From positions 1 to 64,000 of the forward strand of contig RCNN01000080.1 of the NCBI GenBank assembly GCA_003667245.1: a stretch of 64,000 bases of DNA. The letters run 5' to 3'. Below are positions 38,552-49,845 of the stretch, one piece after another (position 1 is the stretch's first letter; each line of letters begins with the position of its first letter). The position numbers and the translations under genes were made by a program. This stretch comes from Heterostelium multicystogenum (lineage: Eukaryota; Evosea; Eumycetozoa; Acytosteliales; Acytosteliaceae). A model generated the notes under the pieces. That model made no database searches and was not told where the DNA came from. It saw only the letters and a program-made list of their open reading frames with translations.

Positions 38552-40337
38552 TTAATCATACTCGACGTCTTCATCATGGATTTTCTCCAAGTGTGGCTGT
38601 GGTGTTGGAATATGTTGTTTTCTCTGGTTGATGACTATCAGGTTGTAGGTACCTCTGATGAATGGAATCAGTGCCAAGAATACGTAAAATACTTCTCCTT
38701 CGTGAACTCTCCATTTTGTAATCCAAATATCCACAGTCCAAATGCCGCCGTTAGCAAGATGATTGTCACTATGAAGTTTTGTGTTGCTACGACCTCGGGA
38801 AGGAATGAGGGAAGCGATTTGAGGTCGATGGTAATAGCTGTTGATCGATGAGGTGCTGCTTGTTGTAATGCGATTGGTGATTCAGCATTTTGTTATCGTG
38901 GAACACAGTGTAGATTGATGATATTACGGTGATCAAATAGTAGATACCTGTACCAATGATGAGACACCACATCAGTGAGATAGGAGCCATTGCTTCTGGT
39001 GAGAGTCCTGCACGGTCGTGGAGTGCTAGTGCTTGAACAGGTGTTTTCCAGAGAAGTAGTTGGCTACTCTTACTGGAAATTCCAACGGCACCAACGAGAA
39101 GCTCCCGAATCGGAGAGAAAAGTCATCAACTCCTGTACTCCATTGCTGATTTTATTGACACATTTGAAAATGTCTTCCTTTCCTTGAGTTGCATTGGGTA
39201 TTCCTGTGGAAACAACCATAGTTTGAGTGAAGTAGAGGGACATGAGTGCCCAGAAAATTGAGGCGGCGACTGGAATGGCAATTATTGTTAAAATTCCATG
39301 AGTAATTTGTCCCCCAATACCAGAGTCCCAAAATGATTTCACGCTCTGCTAGACGAGTGGCACACAACCAGAGTACAAACAAAACTACTCCTGCAAAAAG
39401 CGCAGAGCCAAAGATACGCACATTGTGGAGCTCATCGCCAGGCGGCATCATTGCATCCATAATTGGATTGAAGTTGTAGTTTCCGCAGAGGTAGTTTGAC
39501 ACACCAACACGGAGAAACGTGCCCAGTTCTCCTTGAAGGCAGTGTGATTGTGCTGCTGGAGCGGTAAGTCAAAGTCATCGTCGAAGGAAACATGTCCACT
39601 ATTGTTCTCTTGCATGGTAGGCGAGGTCGGTGTTTAGTTCGAATCGGTGCGCTGATGGCAGCGGCGCACAGATATAGAGTGCAATCAACGACAATGCCAA
39701 CAGTCCACTAATTACCATCTGCACTTTCTGATGACGAATTTTTGTCGCAAGTCCCTTGTGCAGGAATCTATATGACTTTTGCAGCCAGAGCAGGATGTCT
39801 TCGAATTTGTCGGGACAACTGCTCTAACATTCTCTCGCGTATAATTTACAGTCTGGTCGTAGTACTGTAGCAACGACACCGACTGGCCAAAAGGTCTCTT
39901 ATACTCCAAATCGTCGTCTTCATTCTTTCTATGCTTTCTCTTTGAAGGTATATAAAATATCTCCTCGATTTCATTGACGCCCCCTGACAAAATCGACCGT
40001 GTCTTCTGGGGACCTGAATCGTCTTCCTCACTGTCGCTCAGTCCATATCGCAGATTATCCTCATCATCATCGTCCTCTATCTCATGCACTGAATTCGGTT
40101 TTTAGTGATGATGCTGTTGGCTTCTTTGAATTTGACGAAGACGATGTCGATTGCACATCGGCCTTCTCTTTTGGTGGCTTTCTTTCTTTGATGCCAATTT
40201 CTTTACATCCTCCTCCTTTTTCCTTTTCCTCTAGTTCCTCTTTCTCTTTCTTTGCTCTCTTGGTAGTTCCACTGTTTCCGGTGGTGGTAAGTAGTAGTTT
40301 GTTTACTTGCAGACCCTGATGATGTTGTTCTAACCAT
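38552..40337 (-). CDS. Multi-pass membrane protein with charged low-complexity N-terminus
   Basis: Convergent with TyrRS. ATG at 40337 (MVRTTSSGSASKQ), then a Lys/Glu-rich region and an Asp/Glu block (EIEDDDDEDNLRYGLSDSEEDD). Five hydrophobic helices follow, spread over several frame breaks: MVISGLLALSLIALYICAPL (39660-39720), IFGSALFAGVVLFVLWLCA (39350-39410), GILTIIAIPVAASIFWALMSLYF (39230-39300), ISLMWCLIIGTGIYYLITVI (38930-38990) and GEVFYVFLALIPFIRGTYNL (38645-38700). A Cys-containing loop with SNYLCGNYNFNP lies between helices 1 and 2. The cytosolic end is acidic (EKIHDEDVEYD). I do not recognise the family. Breaks near 40090, 39720, 39500, 39340, 39070 and 38760 prevent a continuous reading. 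Confidence 0.6.
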
Positions 40338-41154
40338 GGTTGTTGTGTTTTGGGATCTGTTAAATTAAATTTTCAGTGAACTTGCAATCCAACCAAAATT
40401 TTAATTTGAAATTAATGCACCAATTTACAATAAACTGTCACTCAAATATATGTATATTTTAATATTATCTGATAAATTAGATAGATAATAGATAGAAATA
40501 GATTATAAATATTATTATTTGTTGTTGATTAATTATTATCTTGTTTGTTTTAGGATGATTAAATTTTATTTTATTAATTTTATGTTCATTAATGAACGTA
40601 ATTTATTGATTGATTGATTAGACTAATTTAGTGTAGATTAATTATACTATAATACGATACCAACATGCAAAGATAATAAATGATTATATTATTATTATTA
40701 TTGTTGTTGTTGTTGTGTGTTGTTTTGTTGTTAATATTGTGATGATGTTATTTTTGAATTTAATTTATCTGTTATAATACATTTGGATTTTTGAATAATG
40801 TGTGATTAACGGTAAAAAAACCAAAATAATTGTTTGTTTGAAAGTAAGAATTAGAGTGCTGATGATGTTTCAATACCACTCCTCTCCATACCCCATTCCT
40901 CAAACAAAACAAATTGTTACAGATCCATTCCATTTAATTGATTATTAATAAATTAAATTTAATATTAATTTATTATAAGCAATGAACAATGCATGCATGA
41001 TGATAAAATGATAGGAAGCAAGAATTAATAATAACACGAATACAATGCCTATTGTCAAGGATAAATAAAAAGACAATTTGATAAACTATTTATTATTATT
41101 ATGATTACTATGATTATTATTATTATTATTATTATTATTATTGTCTTTTTAAAT
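40338..41154. other. Intergenic, microsatellite-rich
   Basis: Upstream of the membrane protein and downstream of PRP38. Contains (TTA/TTG)n near 40690-40720 and (ATT)n at about 41088-41142. No gene is seen. Confidence 0.5.
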
Positions 41155-42755
41155 TCAAATGGATGGAAATATAAGTTTGAAATCTATTATTGTTTTCAGT
41201 GGCTTCAAACCTAATTTTTGCTCTGAGAGCATTCATTTCATCGATTTCTTGTTGAATCTGATTTTTCCTTCACTTTCATTGGTTGTTGTTGGTTGTTTGG
41301 ATGATTTTCGATGATGATGATGTTCCACTTCTCCTTTTTCATATTTAGAGATATCTTTTTTCTTTTTGATTTTCTCTCACCTAAAATTGGCTCTTATCCT
41401 TTACAGGACTTCTATCTCTTTTTCTACTATCTCTATCTTCATCTCTATCCCTGTAGTTTCTGTCTCTATCTCCGTAATCTCTAACGCCTCTATCTCTGTC
41501 TCTATCTCTATAATCTTTGTAACTTCTGTCTCCATCTCTATCTCTATAATCTCTATTTCTGTCTCTATAATCTCTCTCTTTATCTCTGTCTCTGTCCCTA
41601 TAGTCCCTATCTCTATCTCTTTCACTTCTATAATTTCTGTCTCTGTCTCTATCTCTGTCTCTATAATCTCTATCTCTATCTCTGTCTCTATCTTTATCTC
41701 TATAGTCTCTGTCTCTATCTCTGTCTCTGTCTCTATAATCTCTATCTCTGTCTCTGTCTCTGTCTCTATCCTTGTCTTACATCCATTCTGTCTGCTTTTG
41801 AAGTTGATTCTGCTTTAGCTCCACCATTGGTCGACTGCTTTTGGGCTTTCTTTCTTGAATTGCGTTATTCTCGAGCTCATCGAGCTCCTGTATGATCTGA
41901 TTTTTTAATTCCTCTAAATCGATTCGACCCATATCAACCAATGCACTTCTGCGCTTCTCGAGGCCACTGTTTGCTTCAAGCGATGAACGCGGTGGCAAAT
42001 GCGGCAGCGCAATGTCCAAACTGTAGTTTGTCGTCAACAACTCTTCAATGAACTGATCCATTGCTATTTTCTTATATCCATTATCAATCTGCAATCGTAT
42101 CGATCTAAAGTCATTGTACAGTGGCTCCAAATACTGGTAGATCTCCATAGGCTTGCCACCAATCGTAAATAGAATGCGCCTAGCACAGTGACATACTTGA
42201 AGTCCTCGTTTCGTAATAAACTCGACGACAATGTCCATCGATGGTTGAATCATGAGCATCTTCAACACCAGACAGAGGAAAGGTGTAGGCTGCTTCGTTC
42301 CACCATATGTTCCACCAAAATGAATTCACAGGCATAGCTCTATCCACCAGTGTCGCCTCTGCCATACGAGTTAGTTATATAAGTCATTAAATATCAAAGC
42401 TTCATCATTGCAACGAGAACTAAAGTTCTCATTCTGCACAACTTACCATTTAAACCCATACACTTTTCCTTCCAATAGGGATGTGACTGAATCTTGATTC
42501 TGACAATCTTCTCTATGAGAGCACTTGGATTCTTTCCATGCACAGTCTTTACTCGCTGTAGTGCAAGTATCTGTGATGGTCTAAGTTTCTTACCATCCTC
42601 TCCATAAAACAGCCTTTTCTTCTTCGTTGTCGTTGTCGTCGTCAACATCTTCACCTTCGGCAACATCGTAGTCACCATTATTGTCTTGATCTAGATCTTG
42701 AATCGGCGACATCAACCTCTTGATTTTCTGCTTCTTTATTGTCACTTTCTTCCAT
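41155..42755 (-). CDS. prpf38A: Pre-mRNA splicing factor PRP38 (PRPF38A type) with RD-dipeptide tail
   Basis: Component of the precatalytic spliceosome (B complex), needed for activation. After an acidic N-terminus, the PRP38 domain is clear: TVHGKNPSALIEKIVRIKIQ, YWKEKCMGL, an intron near 42370-42445, LVDRAM, GGTYGGTKQPTPFLCLVLKML (read across one indel), IVVEFI, GKPMEIYQYLEPLYNDF and MDQFIEELLTTNYSLDIALP. The tail (about 41400-41770) is a long Arg-Asp dipeptide repeat (DRDRDRDYRDRDRD) with occasional Tyr and Ser, the dictyostelid counterpart of the RS-like tail in animals. Past an in-frame stop at 41391 the coding signal continues in another frame to a conserved end, EIDEMNALRAK, so I place the end at 41155. 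The family is certain; the last 240 bp depend on frame corrections. Confidence 0.88.
41400..41775. repeat. Hexanucleotide-like coding repeat (Arg-Asp)
   Basis: Imperfect tandem repeat of TCTCTG/TCTCTA on the + strand (AGAGAC on the coding strand), broken by TATAAT insertions that code for Tyr. It encodes the Arg-Asp tail of PRP38. On the + strand it creates a long spurious Ser/Ile/Val frame. Confidence 0.85.
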
Positions 42756-45227
42756 CTAATATATAAATAATACTAATACTAATAATAATATGTATTAATG
42801 AGTTGATAATGAGATTTATGAAATTTACATATATCCAAAAATGGAAGTTCTGATCTTTTATTTTTGAATTTTGCATTAAGTCAGTAATCCAAGTTTGTAG
42901 TGAAACATAGCATACAAGGTATCAAAAACTAAAAAAAAAAAAACATAATATTATATTTGAGAGACTACTACTATATTATTAAAGTGTTCTTATTGGAAAC
43001 ATATACAAGTAATCATTCATTAATTAACTTTGACAAAGGTGGGACAACCACAACATAATCTGAGCAATGAAATCACTAAAATGAAATGAAATCTAATAAA
43101 TATTTTCCAAATATCTTAAACTATCTTTATTATTATTATTTTTATTTTACAATATTGGTTTGATGAGTTCATGTCATTCAGATTCATTTGCGTTGCTTTC
43201 TATTTAAGTATTTGTTAACATTGTTGTTTCTAATTGAACATTCAAACTTATTCAATTAATCAAATAAGTATTATAAGTAATAATCTCCTGTTTTAACAAA
43301 ATAAATAGTAGATATATAAGAAATAGTGTAATCATCATTCACTCCTATTTAATCTTTGAAACTAAAAAATCCATAACATCTTTAGTAGTTTTAAATACAT
43401 TAAAGTAAGTTCTTATCAATAATATAGATTTACAAATAATTATATAAATATTTTTTAAATGCATTGGTTTTGTTTAGTTAGTAACTAAACTATTTTAACT
43501 CCAAGCATTGGGGCAACAATTCAATAAGATCTATATTACAATTCAATGCCACCCAATGGTTTAATTGTTTAATAGTATGTCGACTGTCCAAGCTAAAGGA
43601 CTGACGATCAGCTTTGGAAGCATCACTCACTCAATGAAACAACCAAATGCTCAAAAATGTACATCAGTGTTGTTTGGCTTTAAATTGACTGATTGATTGT
43701 ATTCAATTTAAATTGATCATTTTGGAAACTCCAATCAATCAGTCATATAAATTAGTGGTCCATCACGATTAAAGCCTGATGAAAAATACCCCACGCACAG
43801 AGACATTATGTTGTGATCTACTTTTTATTTTATTTTAATTTTTTTAATAAACCCAAACAAACAACATTTTAAATCAGTGAAAAAACAACTTTTCAAAATT
43901 TTATAAAACAAAAAACAAATATCCAACAACAACACAACACACCAAACATAAATAAGTGGAAGGAATAACAGCAAAAAAAAAAAAAAAAACCACAAATTTA
44001 AAGTAAGTCAATGCTTTCCAGCATGCTTTAAAAAAATAATTTTAAAAAAATTGAAAAAAAAAAAAAACAAAAATCTACTGTTCTTTTTGGTGAGTGAGAG
44101 ACAGATAAGAGACAGTGGCTTTGTAGTTTATTAGTTGTATAAATATTTATTATTATTATTATTAATATAATACCATACCAAATCAAATCAATCAAAAACA
44201 ATTCAATTAATTATAGATAAAGTAAATTATAAATACGATATATATAATTTATAATCTATCTGTTTATAATTTATAAAGTTTTTTAGAAAGGAGAAATAAT
44301 CTATATATATGTATGTTGAAATCGATCAGTCAATCAATCAATCAATCTTAGAGTTTATAATAGGGTTATGTATATTGGTTGTCATATAGTATTGTTTTGT
44401 ATTGTATTTATATATATGTGTCTTTATCACACATAGCTTTAAAGTCTAAGACTGTATACTAGCTAACCTAGGATAATAGGATAAATAGTTGTTGGATAGT
44501 ATTATAAGGGAGCATAAACAGACTAGTAGTAGTAGTTAGTAGGAGTTAGTTAGTTGGAGTTATATTTGATTAGATATTCAAGTCCTTATTCACTTGATAG
44601 TAGTAGTTCGCACATTCAAGTAAACACATAATATAATATTCAAAATAATAATTCACCACCCATTTTGAATAGTTAAGTTACGCTAGTAACTAACAAAAGC
44701 AAACACTACACCAATAGCTTCACATTCACAATTACACCCTTTTTTATTTTTTTATTCACATTTTAAAATTTTTACTATTTGTCAATTCGAGATATAGAAT
44801 TTATAAATTGACAACCAACAACAATAACAACAATAACAAATATTAATACAATCAAGTCATTTGGTAAATATATAATAATAAGAGTATATCATAAATTTAC
44901 TTAATAATTTATCCACTCACTTCTTTTGGTCATCAACATCATCATCAAATCTTGTCCATCTAATCTAATCTAGTCTATGTTTAGATAGATATTTGTATTT
45001 CCTTCTTTGTATTCTTATAGGTTGGTTGTTGTTTCTGTTGTTTTGATTGACAATATTGGCTTTCAATACTTAACTAAACTATAGTTACTAACTTCCTTGC
45101 TATTTATTAAGCAGCACAACAGCAATAGCAGTGTTCGTAGTAAATATATAGGTTTTTTGTAATATATAAATAAAGACAGTAGGCAGGCGATCATAATCAT
45201 TGTTATAGACTATAGTTGGATAATAAG
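42756..45227. other. Long divergent intergenic region
   Basis: About 2.5 kb between PRP38 (-) and the PH-domain gene (+). Most is AT-rich, with A-runs at about 43974-43990 and 44057-44068 and an ATCA repeat near 44330-44346. The part at 43500-43760 is less AT-rich and carries a 39-codon ATG frame (43577-43696) and nested inverted repeats (see separate entry). The remainder may be a long 5' untranslated region or promoter of the PH gene; no element is proven. Confidence 0.5.
43686..43745. repeat. Inverted repeat with 14-bp arms enclosing a 14-bp palindrome
   Basis: TGACTGATTGATTG (43686-43699) pairs perfectly with CAATCAATCAGTCA (43732-43745). The 32-nt loop itself contains the perfect palindrome TCAATTTAAATTGA (43703-43716). 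The result is a two-level stem structure in an intergenic region. Confidence 0.8.
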
Positions 45228-47057
45228 ATGTCAGCTCAACAACCAGACGCACAATTGCAAGTCTCTGTAGCTCAATTAGCTCCAGCTGACCGTGAGGGTT
45301 GGTTAACAAAGCAAGGTGGTGCAATCAAAACATGGAGAAGACGTTGGTTCGTCCTAAAGGGAAAGAAATTGTATTACTTCAAGAATAAGACTGTAAGTAT
45401 AGGGCAAACATCTTCATCAGAACAGTCCATCAGTATCCCCAATCACTACCATTTATCTCCACCTTGATTTGAACCAACTTTTTTTTTTTTTTTTTTGCAC
45501 AAAAAAAACTTAAAAAAATTTCAAATCTAAAAACAAAACTTTGGATCCTGCAATGAATGGATGCCATCTATAATGGATCGATGGATGATTGGAGGGCTGC
45601 TAACTAACTGACTTTGATTTGATGACTAACATTCCGCTTTACTCAATCTTTTGTTATTTTTTAATATAAATAGGATGGTGAAGCAACAGGTTTGATTGAA
45701 TTTGAACCAGAATCATTCGTAAAGGATGAGAGAGATAAAGACAGAAGAAGAAGTTTATGTTTTCACTTGGTACATCAAGGAGAGTTTACTATATTTATGC
45801 AGAGTCAGAGACTGACATGAAACAATGGATTGAATCAATTAGACGTAATTTGGGTGAGGGATCAAGTGGATCAACAAGTCCAACACCAAAGGTAACCACT
45901 ACCATCGAGGCAACACCAAAACCCAACGGTACTGCCCCTGTTGCTGATAAACCAATTAGCGCCTCTTCACCAAGAGCAAAGATTTCAAACGCTAAACAAC
46001 CATTCAATTTTTGAGAGATGTAAGTGATTCTAAAGTCTAAAGTTGATGATGATGATGATGATGTTAATCTTTATTCATAATCTAGGACGATTCAAAGGTA
46101 TTGGAGTTCTGGCAAATTTGGTCAGAGAGCATCCACCACAAGGAGATTTGCAAAGTGGTACTTCAATTGAATTCCACGTTGCCACCTCTATGGATATGCA
46201 AAAATTGACATGGAGAACTGCAGGTCCACAAAATATATTCATTCAAAAGATGGTTGACTTCTTCTGGAATGTAGGTGCTCCAGAAACTGAAATCGATAGA
46301 TTGAATGACGTTGGTGCACTCATCAACCCAGTAAAGATTGGTTCTTGGATCGACATGTCCGACAAGGGTGGTATGGATGGTGGATGGTACTTCCCAGTGG
46401 ATATCCCATTAAAGTTGGCTATTGAGGCATCAGATGTCGGTGAACCCACCCGTAAGCTTGCTGAGTGGGCTGAAGCTAATGAGGTATTGAACTGTTATAG
46501 TGTTGGTAGAGATATGGGTGCCGCCCCACCCAGACAAACAGAGATTCGTCTCAAGCTTCCAGGATCAGACTTCAACGCACAGTTAAATCTTGCTGTCGAC
46601 GCATTCAAAACATTCCAATTCCCAGCACTTCCAAATGATGCCCTCAACATTTTGCGTCAAGGATCCAGCGATGCCACTGGTGGTTTGTGTCTGAGTGTGA
46701 TCACCTCAAGCGAAGGTTTCGTTCGTCTTGGTCTCCTTGTTCCAAAGCCATCACGTGACGTAGTCGAGAAATTGATGGAATACCAAATGGCACCAAAAGA
46801 TAAGATTTCTAAATTCGAGCAACAATTGGGTGGTGTTGGTCCAGCCTACGTTGAGTACCAATTCTTACAAAAAGGTTTTGGATATACTGTATACAAAGAG
46901 GGTATGTTACATTCAATGTATTTCACAATCAATTGCCTGTACTAATCAATCTCTTTTCATTATTTTAACAATTTCATCATTTACCAATCTAATTTAAATC
47001 AAAATAGGATTCGATATTGTACTCCATTATTTCGTTGGTGAAGATCACGCTGAATAA
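45228..47057 (+). CDS. PH-domain protein with unknown C-terminal domain
   Basis: ATG at 45228. A pleckstrin-homology domain begins at residue ~24 ([34 protein letters not shown]), given here in two parts: [10 protein letters not shown] and [16 protein letters not shown]. It is interrupted by an intron of about 280 bp (45389-45672, with an 18-T run) and ends with [21 protein letters not shown]. Frame breaks lie near 45750 and 46015; between them is a Ser/Pro/Thr linker. The C-terminal ~300 residues (46080-46900) form one globular domain I do not recognise ([67 protein letters not shown]). A last small exon gives [15 protein letters not shown], stop at 47057. Likely recruited to membranes through phosphoinositides. 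Confidence 0.82.
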
Positions 47058-49017
47058 ATTTTTTATGTTGTTTTAAAAACTCCCACTCCAATTAACTTTT
47101 CAAAACAAGGTTTGATCTGATTCGAATCGACACAACACTAATAATAACAACAACAATAACAATCACCAAGTAACAACTAAAATAATAATAATAATAATAA
47201 TTCCACTTTATTTATAAACAAAATATACAATAATTATAGCTATCCACACCTTCAAACAACCAAACAAAACAAAATCAAAAAAAAAAAAAATAATAGAAAA
47301 AGAAAGCAAAAAAAGATAACTTAAAAAGATCTGAATAAATTTGTATTGTATTTAAATTTATTTTATTTCATTTTTCTTTTGTATTATCTATTATCCCAAT
47401 CAAATTAATTAATTTGGAAGGTAATCTTTTCCTCTTAGTTGGGATTGATTCTTTTTAAAAATAGTTTGTAAAACATACAAAACTGTTTTTGATCTTAAGT
47501 GAAAGGTTAAATTTCATACATTTGCATCTGCAAATGTATTTTATTCGTTTTGTGTAGATGGGCTAATTGATTTTAGTAGAATAGTTTGAGTTGGTAGTCA
47601 GGAAAATGCAAACCTGAAATAGAACAACATTTAAATATGAAAGTTGGCAAAGCTCAATTCAAGTGCCACAGAAACCTAAGATGCTAGGTAATTTATACTA
47701 CAAACAAACAAACATTTAATATAGATAAGTAGATGTAGATAGGACATGACAGATTGGGATAGGTCTCAAGCTCACCAAAGTGAAATAGTGCAAATATTTG
47801 AAAGTAATTTAAAATAAATTAATTGAAACAAACAGATATTATATAAAATCCTTCAATTTTTTACTATGATATCATGATATTTTTGGAAACAATAAATTTT
47901 GAATAGAAAATTCTGTTTAGTGAATTGTTGTAGGTAGGTGATGTTGTCAACCAAATGCCGTGTCATTCTACTCACCCATTAATGCGGAGCTTGCCCATTC
48001 CTTGTTTTCGGTAGTAAAACAAACACACACCACCAACAACAAGGAAACTTCAACAGAGGCAACAGCCATAACAAATTCATTTTAGTAACTTTGTTGTTGC
48101 AGATTTTATTTATGCTTGCATTGCATTGCATGACATGAATGTACCATCAGAACTTTTCTTACAAATAACTCAGATCTCAGTTTAGATACTTGAGTTATTC
48201 TTTAGATTATTCTGTTGATGATGCTGTTGCATTAAATTGCTGCTGAAAATGAACAAGAGGTTTGGTTTGATTTTATAAAATATCCACTTGCCATATAAAT
48301 TTCCAATCTTCAAGATAAAAAACAATCGAATGTTGGAGGCGGGTATTCGCCATTCAAAATAACCGATAAAGGTTATTATAAGGTGAGGCATTTTAAAAGA
48401 TTTAAGTTGGTACCTGTTCAAACACTCCCACTTCTGCAATGATAGAGCCTTCCACTTTTTGACATGGATATCCATTTATTGTTAAAATGCCTTCATTTGA
48501 TTTGAAAAAACAAAAAAATACAAAAACAAAAATGTACAGATTTTTTCGAGTTCAAACAAACAAAAAGGTTATTAATAATAATAATCAAAGAGGCTTAAAT
48601 GGAGATGGAGGTGACGAAAAAAAAATTGTAGAATCCTATTGATGACCCACATCATTATGGCTTGCAGGTTGTTGAAAAACAAAACATGCTTTGAAAAAAA
48701 AAAACTCAAACAAAAAAGAAAAAATCATATCAAAAGTTTTGATTAGGATTGAGGTGCTGCAATTGAGCAGGATTGATTGATTGAATGGATATTAATTTTT
48801 TTAGTTTTTCACCACTAACTCACTCACTTTCAAAGTATCTAGATGATGATTAATTTGATTTGTTTTTTGATTTTTGATTTTTTTTAATAATTTTGTTTTC
48901 AAACTCATCTTCTCCATCCACAGGAATCAATGACCGACTACAAGTAGACGGTACCTCGATTTCAATCATTCCATTCTCAACCAGAGATATAATAATATAT
49001 ATAATTAAACATATAAA
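47058..49017. other. Intergenic, about 2 kb
   Basis: Between the PH-domain gene and the countin-like gene, both on +. Mostly AT-rich, with a 10-bp-arm palindrome (TACATTTGCA..TGCAAATGTA, 47517-47538). A 97-codon minus-strand frame at 48182-48475 rich in Ile/Phe/Lys/Trp shows no domain and is not called as a gene. Confidence 0.5.
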
Positions 49018-49845
49018 ATGTTAAAGTTAATCACCGCCACTATTTTAGTCTTGTCTATGGTCTTCTGCACCTTCGGTGTAGTCGTCCCACACCAAAAGAC
49101 CCGTTCCGTCACCTTGGACTTGTGTCCAACCTGTGTTGACTTCATGGACGAGTCAATCCAAGAAACTCATCAACATTATCATGAGTATGCATTCAACAAA
49201 GGATCCTCATCCGGAGATCTTTATTCAAACTCTGGAAACACCAACAAAAAACTAATTCATCTTTATTTATTTTTTTTTTCCTTTAAATTTCCAGACGCTG
49301 GTGTTTTGGGATCATGCTCAGATCTCTGCGGTAAGCTCTCCAAGTCGATGAACGTGTTGTCTGTGACTTGTTGTGCGACTATGTTGGTATTGAGGAATTC
49401 ATCAAGATTAATCAACGAAGCCGACCCAGACCCCGTCTACATTTGCGAGCAAATCAAGGTTTGCCCAGTCCGTGACTCTGGTAATGCCAAACATCACCTC
49501 CCTCACCGTCGAGCCACCCCGCTGGTCCAGTCGGAACCCAATTCAAACGTCGAAGTTACCTTCCAAGTTCTCAGCCAACTCGGTACCGGTCAAATCGTCA
49601 TCAACGTCATCGACCCATTCGGAAACTCCTTCGGTGGTGGTGAACTCTTTGGTCAACACTCAACCAAACTCCTACAACGTCAACTTCCAATTCACCGCTC
49701 AACCATCTGAGTCCGAGCCATTCCAACCAGGAAACTACACCGTCCAAGCTGCCATCTGCGAAGGTACCTGCGGTTCCCCACACCCACACTCCAAGATCTA
49801 CGATATTGCCAAACTCTGGTTTCAAACATCACCCAATCCTTCTAA
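49018..49845 (+). CDS. Countin-like secreted saposin-type protein (counting factor family)
   Basis: Member of the dictyostelid countin family, whose founder is a subunit of the secreted complex that limits aggregate and fruiting-body size. Signal peptide at the start (MLKLITATILVLSMVFCTFG). The saposin-B-like domain holds LCPTCVDFMDESIQE, then after an intron (about 49186-49293, ending TTTCCAG) NAGVLGSCSDLCGKLSK and DPDPVYICEQIKVCPV. The C-terminal beta domain has VEVTFQVLSQLGTGQIVINVI, split here as VEVTFQVL and GTGQIVINVIDPFGNSFGGG, followed by FQPGNYTVQAAICEGTCGSPHPHS. The stop at 49845 needs one frame change after the last motif. Further breaks near 49165, 49370, 49500 and 49640. The match in order and spacing of Cys is strong. 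Confidence 0.85.

Noticed and set aside
41366..41818. + strand frame of Ile/Ser/Val repeats resembling a membrane protein
   Set aside because: Antisense of the Arg-Asp hexanucleotide repeat of PRP38; composition is fully explained by the repeat.
48182..48475. 97-codon minus-strand frame rich in Ile, Phe, Lys, Trp
   Set aside because: No signal peptide, domain or codon pattern typical of neighbours; such frames arise by chance in AT-rich spacers.
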